Shown here one piece after another: positions 58,601 to 64,000 of a stretch of 64,000 nt of DNA. The stretch spans positions 21,687,501-21,751,500 of the forward strand of contig OX485805.1 in NCBI GenBank assembly GCA_950295325.1. Direction: 5' to 3'. The DNA is from Polytrichum commune (lineage: Eukaryota > Streptophyta > Polytrichopsida > Polytrichales > Polytrichaceae). How positions within the stretch are numbered: the stretch's first letter is position 1; the number at the start of each line of letters is the position of its first letter. The position numbers and the translations under genes were made by a program. Below the pieces are notes generated by a model. The model ran no database searches, was not told the origin of the DNA, and was given only the letters and a program-made list of their open reading frames with translations.

Positions 58601-61600
58601 GTTGGTGCACAAGTTCCCCAGGTTTGGGTCAATGATAAGCCTAATGTTTTTATACTGTTCTTAATGTCTTGCCAGTACTTCCAAACATGTCCTAGAAATT
58701 TAGCATGCTGGTTATTTTTTGGGCCATTTTCAGCATCATCACATTCACTCTTTGGATTGGGTGATCTGTGTGGATTATTTGGCAGTTTGTGACTTCCATA
58801 CATGGGTGATTGATGCCCTGATAGTCTTAATCTACATGTGCAATTTATTCTCCTATAAGTTTTCTTTGCGCATGACGAACACTCTGCGGTTCAGGCATAT
58901 TAACATGTGGAATGGGCATCATAACTCACTTTCGACTTGGATGGATGGTTGACTGATGCTGGGCAGTTTCCAAATGGCAGCAATGCAATGTTCGGAACAA
59001 GTTCCCGATTCATTTTAGAGGTATGCTTTGTTTGATTTCATTGGCTGACCATTACGTTGAGAACTTTGCATTGCTGTGTGTTGTTGTCAGTGAAATGAGT
59101 CAGACTTTAGATTTATATATGAAGATCTTGAGGATGGGCTACTTTCCTATATTCAATTGCCCTCAACGTAGAGCAATGTTGTTTAGTAAATGATATGGCC
59201 AAGAGCTGACATCTGGAAACCTACTCTTAATTCAATCAAAGCTCATCATACTCCAACTTGACCTCTCTTCTGCGTGAAAACATGCAGGCAGATGAATATG
59301 ATGGCTGCTTTCTAGGCGTCTCACCTTCCTTGGCAGTAGTGACAAATGTTGAATGGGAACACGTGGATATGTATCCAGATGAGGTTGTCCCTTTAATCCT
59401 GCCTTCTCTAATGTTTATGTATATCTAGTTGCATATCCATGATCAATTGCTTGATATTCTTGGCATTGGTGTATACCTTGTTGGTGATCTGGTCTTTTTA
59501 CTTCTCAGTGGGTATCAAATCTTGTGCTTCTCTAAATTGTGTTGCGTACACATAGGTTGAATCCTCACTTTGTCCAAATCTTTGTCTGTTTCACTTTCAT
59601 ATCCTAATTTCTTGATGACACAGGACTTTGCAGTTTGGGTGTTTAGAAGGATGTGGCTTTTATATACTTTGGAACCAAGCCAGTTTCTATGTTCGTCTGG
59701 AGGCATGCACAGTCTTTATGGGCAAGTTTCATCATAACTGGACTCAGAAGTTGCTGATTATGTAATTGGCTGTGTTTGACAGGCAGCAGTTAGAGATAAT
59801 TTCAAGAAATTTTCAATGCGAATAAGACCAGGAGGCATGCTCGTGGTTTGTAGTGACTGGTAACTCCAGAACTATAATGTACTTAGTCATCATCACTGTT
59901 GGGTTTTCTTTTCTAAGTCACTGTTTCTGCACATGAATTAGTACTTCCTCCCTCATTGTTGTACTTTTCAGTAAGCCCAAGACATGGCCTGTGCTTGAAC
60001 TGGCAGTGCTGGCGCTAAGTCTTTGGTGGAGAGTTTAAAGGTTGAAAATTGGAGAAATTCAAGTACTTCAAGCCAGAATGACACAAGACATTTTGTAACA
60101 TATGGTCTGGGAGCAAGTGCTGACTGGCGTGCAATAATGCTTGTCCCAAATCCTTGGGGTGGCACTGATTATACTGTGGTGAGCACATGACACACCTTTT
60201 TCTACATTGATTTTTTTTCCTTTTCTTTCAGCTTGCTAAATTACAACAAGCCTCTGAGGTGTGTCTTTATATGGAACTAAAACACCATGTACAAAATATA
60301 TTGGGATGTATTACAACTGATCCATCTTTTTGTGATTATTTATCACAGGTGTACAATAACAGGCCTATGGTCCGTGTCAGCTTACGGCTGCCAGGCATGC
60401 ACAATGTTCTCAATTCTCTTGCTGTAAGTGCTCTGGACTTTCTAAAAAAGTTTCCTTCTTAAAGTGTGTCCCATCTTGGAAGTTCTAGTCCTTGTCTCAT
60501 TCTTGAGTAATTACCAATTTTTATATCTGTCCTCTGGTGAATTTGGGATTTGTTTTGTACCATCTTGTCTTTTACATCTGTCCATCCTCAATTGGTTAGG
60601 CAATACTCATCACGTGTTTGGTGGCACGTGCTGGTCTTCAAGGGCAATATACTAATGTTGGACCAACATATAGGTGAATGCATGGTGTAAATACACAAGA
60701 TCCATAATGTTCTCAAAGAACCTACCCAACCGGAATAAAAATTGTAACACTAGTCAGAATTTGATAATTGGTGGGTATCATCACTAAATGGGAGAATCTG
60801 TGTATGCCTGAGTCTTTTTTGGGTCAATACCATCCTACTACCATGTTGATACTAGAATAAACTTTACCTATGTATGAAGGTTCTTGGATGGTATATAGAC
60901 CCAAATGATATCAAAAACAGAAATACCCTCAAATACCTGTACCCTAATGGTATCAAGAAAAGGTTTAAGTGTTCATTATAGATACCTGGATGGTTTCCAC
61001 AAAAAAGGTGATACCTGGATGGTCCAACACTGGAACATGCTGAGAAATTGTCTCGTGGTGTTAAAGTATTGATGATCTTCACACAAGAAATTCATAGAGT
61101 TGAGAAATTTGCACAGGTCATTGTGGTGAACGCACTTTTAGCAGCCAACAAAGAGAGCCTCGGGGCGAATAGTGCAGAGCACTTAAGACTCATGAAGGGA
61201 GCTGCAGAAGCAGCTGGGGCTGCATTGGGTAACTTTGTAGGAATACGAAGGCGATTTGAACGTATTGGGACAATCCAAGGCTGCGACATAGTTGATGACT
61301 ATGCTCATCACCCAACAGAGATTCGTGCGGTTCTTCAGGCTGCGCGTCAATGTTTTGATCAGCAACCCATTTGGGTAGTTTTCCAACCTCATACTGTCAG
61401 GTGTGTGCTTTTCCCCTTTTTGGTAATTGTGTTACCATCTAGTTAGGACCAATGTTGAACTGGTATCACCTTTTAATACCACTTTGGTATGTACAATGAG
61501 TTTTTTTGCTTTTTTTTTTTATACCTGTAGGGTATGTGTATGTAAGGATATTTTTGTTTTGGATACCAGACCATCCAAAAGCCTTCATACCTAGGTAGAC

Positions 61601-62944
61601 TTACTCTGATATAAATACAGTATTAGGATGGCATCAACCCAAATAATGACTCGGGTATACAAAGATTTTCATCTTGTGGTATTAATATGTGACTAGTATT
61701 ACAATTTTGATATGTTGCATTCACGACATATCTACAGTCAACCTTTTTAAGTATGTCCTGCACAGAAAAGTGATATAGGTTTCCCTTACTGTCTACAGCC
61801 TGCAGTTATAGAGTACTTTCAGCACCATTTGCAATTACAGGTTCTTCGTGGCCTCCACTAAAATTATGATATCTCCTTGGCTTGATTTGGTGCAGTCGGC
61901 TGGCAAAACTTCTTCCAGACTTTGCACCTGCATTCAGTGCTGCAGATCGAGTGATTGTGACAGAGGTACAAAATGTGCATTGTTCCTTGTTTTCCTGTCC
62001 ATGCACATTGGTTGTGGTTGATGCGAAGTGAAGATACTCGAGATCAGCCTTGTAGGCATTCTTGATTGATTCTTGATTGGGCTAATGGCTAGGCTATGGA
62101 ATTGCAGGTTTACACTGCACGTAACATCCAGAATGACAAAATGGTTACTGGAGCAGATTTGGCCAATGCCATCATTGGTCCCCCAGCCATTTACATCCCT
62201 GATTTGGTACACCCTTGAATACCTTATTTATTCTGATGCTGAAGCCAGACTTACATAATGATGAATTATTTCCAAAACCCACTCGCATCATACTTTGTGT
62301 GCTTATTGGCTTGATATCCGCACCTGCAAGGTGTCAATGTTGAGATAATGTCATCCAATTGGTGTAGAAAATTTGACACTCTATTACTAAAGTTGAAGAC
62401 CTATTTTAAAAGTGATGGTCACTGATTAGACTGCGTTTGTATAAAACTTTCCAAATAATGAAACTATTCAAATTATAGCAATAGTCAATCTTCTAAGTCT
62501 ATCAAAATATTTGTTTCAAGTCAGCTGAATTGAACAGGAGAGTCCAGGATGCTGGTAATTTGGATGAGATTGATGATTGGACTTGTGGTGATTTCTGTTT
62601 AATGTTTTCCAGGTTTGGATTAACTTACTTGTTGATGACAGGATGGTGTGGTTGAGAGGCTGTCATGGGAATTGGCAGCAATTGATAGAAATGCCATGAA
62701 TAATCTTGGCAATGTTGTCTTGCTTACACTTGGTGCTGGTGAGCTCTCTATTCATTTGGATTTTGTTCTCAAATGTCCATATGATGCAGTTGATATATTT
62801 TTATCAATTTTTTTAATCAGAACCTTATTATAGTCCTATGATTATAGTGCACTCTGCAGAAAATCTTATTTTTTGACATATGCAGGTGATATCACTAGTC
62901 TGGGACCAAAACTTATGCAGGCCCTGAGTGTTCCATCAATTTAG
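55626..62944 (+). CDS. MurC: UDP-N-acetylmuramate--L-alanine ligase MurC, plastid (14 exons)
   Basis: Joins L-Ala to UDP-MurNAc with ATP, the first peptide step of peptidoglycan, here for the plastid. Exons: 55626-55997, 57258-57460, 57959-58029, 58533-58621, 58967-59020, 59288-59383, 59783-59859, 60007-60178, 60349-60423, 61117-61400, 61896-61965, 62108-62206, 62642-62738, 62886-62944. GT-AG with matching phases gives 605 aa, longer than bacterial MurC because of a ~100-residue transit-peptide-like N-terminus. Motifs: [17 protein letters not shown] (UDP-binding Rossmann), [14 protein letters not shown]-loop [18 protein letters not shown] (Mg/ATP), [29 protein letters not shown]...[10 protein letters not shown] and the C-terminal [13 protein letters not shown]. 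Start: first Met of the exon-1 frame; downstream Mets at codons 6 and 41 are alternatives. Introns are rich in repeats. Confidence 0.93.
56105..57250 (+). repeat. Tandem ~260-320-bp repeats filling MurC intron 1
   Basis: Four clear copies start with GAGAA(G/A)AAG(C/T)AGC at about 56121, 56400, 56659 and 56982 (spacings about 280, 260 and 320 bp). A partial copy abuts exon 2. Each has TTCTTCATAGTCTATCA, CAGAGGAATG, GGCATGCATTCCTGGCC, TTACCAT, TTTCCAGATCC, and in two copies GTTTAGGGTTTAGGAGCTC. No coding capacity. Confidence 0.9.
57548..57888. mobile_element. 341-bp Tourist-like (PIF/Harbinger) MITE in MurC intron 2
   Basis: Terminal inverted repeats GGGCATCTCCACTCATGGAG (left) and the complement of GGACGTCTCCACTCATGGAG (right), with 18 of 20 positions matching. 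A TTA target-site duplication flanks both ends (57545-57547 and 57889-57891), the hallmark of PIF/Harbinger. Internal pairs such as ATTGGCTTTTTT with AAAAAGCCAAT and ATGTCATAGAG with CTCTATGACAT make most of the element foldable. No transposase. Confidence 0.9.
58130..58410 (+). repeat. Dispersed repeat family A, copy 3, with a local ~55-bp duplication (MurC intron 3)
   Basis: The 5' part has two tandem copies of a ~55-bp segment containing TTGAGTGGTGTGTGG(T/C)TAG(A/G)TGTGGAT. Family A landmarks follow: GACACCAAAAAGACAT, GAGATTGGACTATGTG, ACCATTCTAGG. It diverges after the GGGGAGACCTA segment. Confidence 0.75.
60650..60995 (+). repeat. Dispersed repeat family B, copy 2 (MurC intron 9)
   Basis: About 345 bp colinear with 22383-22712, including TATAGGTGAATGCATGG, GGGTATCA, CAATACCATCCTACTACC, CTATGTATGAAGGTTCTTGG and ATGGTATATAGACCCAAATG. 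A short duplicated TACCTGGATGGT lies at its 3' end. It is about 0.1 kb upstream of exon 10. Confidence 0.85.
61445..61720 (-). repeat. Dispersed repeat family B, copy 3, inverted (MurC intron 10)
   Basis: The reverse complement of this segment reads GATGCCATCCTAATAC, then CTACCTAGGTATGAAGGC, TTTTGGATGGTC, GGTATCCAAAACAAAAATA, and TACCCTACAGGTAT, matching copies 1 and 2. It lies just downstream of exon 10, opposite in orientation to copy 2. Confidence 0.85.
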
Positions 62945-64000
62945 TGATGACTTGAATCAACGGTGAGATTGTTCAAGGCTTACTGGAGATTCGACATTGA
63001 AATTAATGCAATGGGTGCGTTGATGCCTTTCTCTATTCTTTAAGCTAGTCCATTGTCCCAGTCTACTATTTGGTGGCTCTGGGAACTCATTATGAATCAA
63101 TTTTCCACTACCGAGGGAAGTATCATGGCATTGCAATCGTTTATATGAGCAAAGAATTGTGGTAGAAGTTTCCAACCATTGAAGTGTTACCTTATAATAA
63201 TAATGTAAAGATCAAAACGGACTGCCCCCAATTGATTGCACATTGATTGAGTTTCAAAAAGTCAAGCACTTGGCTGCAGGACTACAATTTTGTGTGCCTG
63301 TAAATAATCATCCAACAGGCTTTGAGCATCTTCATGTGTTTCTTATTCATGGTTAACTTACACATGCCCAGACATTTTATTCGATTATATTAGTCACCAA
63401 AACCCGACAGAAGCAGGTATATTTGTATATTTCTGTGGGTGTCCATTACTATAAAGTTCGCCCACCTTCTGCATGCTTATGTTTTAGTTTCTATACTCGA
63501 GGAGTGTATAGTAACATTGTAGTAGTGTTTACTCTAAGTCACCACAAAATCATGGAGATGCTATAGTCATCAAGCCTAAAAGAGTAGGTATCCATTTTGG
63601 TATAAGGGCCAAGATATCCCTTCAATCAGGGAGTACCACTTAACATCCGATTCTCTTCAGTGATGAGAATTTTTGTTTTGACAGACACTTGCATATCCAT
63701 TTTAAAACCTTCTTTTTTGTGATTTTCAAGGGGGAGGCTGTGTGCCTCTCTTGGATAACTCTTGATGACGCCGACATATCATATACGTTGTGACAATAGA
63801 CTTTGAACACAGGCTGTTATTTGGCTATATCATGGTTGGTTCCAACTCCACAGATAAGTTTGACCGTTGGATTGAATTTGGAATTGTCTCATTCAGCTAG
63901 CAACTACAAGTCATGCAGATAGTCATTTCAAGTTTCAGAATTGGAGTAGAGATGCAGAAGTTATAGGTCTGATTGAGGATTCTCTTCATCTTTTAAGTGA
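62945..64000. other. MurC 3' flank, no further gene seen
   Basis: The first few hundred bases are probably the MurC 3' UTR. No other ORF, RNA gene or delimited repeat is supportable up to the window end. Confidence 0.5.

Overview
This window looks like nuclear DNA of a land plant that still builds plastid peptidoglycan, so a non-flowering lineage (moss, lycophyte, fern or gymnosperm grade). The evidence is multi-exon genes with GT-AG introns, a plastid-type MurC ligase, a plant-type folylpolyglutamate synthase, a CRR3-like plastid NDH protein, a plant-type Golgi GT4-like glycosyltransferase, and abundant plant-style transposon debris. I cannot name the species.

Layout. 1-1722: leader/intergenic with a (GA)n tract. 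1723-9287 (+): 14-exon gene for a ~1104-aa membrane-anchored GT4-like glycosyltransferase. 9288-21750: repeat-rich stretch with no supportable gene. 21751-30397 (-): 15-exon FPGS gene, convergent with the glycosyltransferase gene. About 30790-32060: a ~1.27 kb long inverted repeat (hairpin) just upstream of FPGS. 33821-34275: a TA-flanked inverted-repeat MITE. 34282-47111 (-): a 12.8-kb non-LTR retrotransposon bounded by a 9-bp target-site duplication. 49175-51967 (+): 3-exon CRR3-like gene. 52719-53510 (-): intronless ORF resembling the C-terminal helical domain of SDG8/ASHH2 histone methyltransferases without the SET domain. 55626-62944 (+): 14-exon MurC gene whose introns hold tandem repeats, a Tourist-like MITE and two oppositely oriented repeat copies flanking exon 10.

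The outstanding object is the retrotransposon. On the minus strand it reads: 5' UTR with three exact-length 30-bp repeats; an intact 552-codon ORF1; a broken ORF2 whose N-terminal part has been amplified into about four ~0.8-kb tandem units full of HPKH-type hexapeptides; a 2A-type ribosome-skipping motif (GDIELNPGP); APE endonuclease; reverse transcriptase; an insert with a chromodomain-like segment and a possible degenerate methyltransferase-like segment; RNase H; a CCHC/CCHH-type finger; a 3' stem-loop; and a (TTG/TTA)n tail. Seven in-frame stops in ORF2 are all explicable by C-to-T change, and there are three -1 frame changes, two of them next to A-runs.

How the genes relate: MurC and FPGS both belong to the Mur-ligase superfamily, but act in different pathways (plastid peptidoglycan and folate polyglutamylation). 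The CRR3-like and MurC products are both predicted plastid proteins. I see no evidence of co-regulation. The rest of the window is shaped by repeats: several dispersed families recur in introns of more than one gene.
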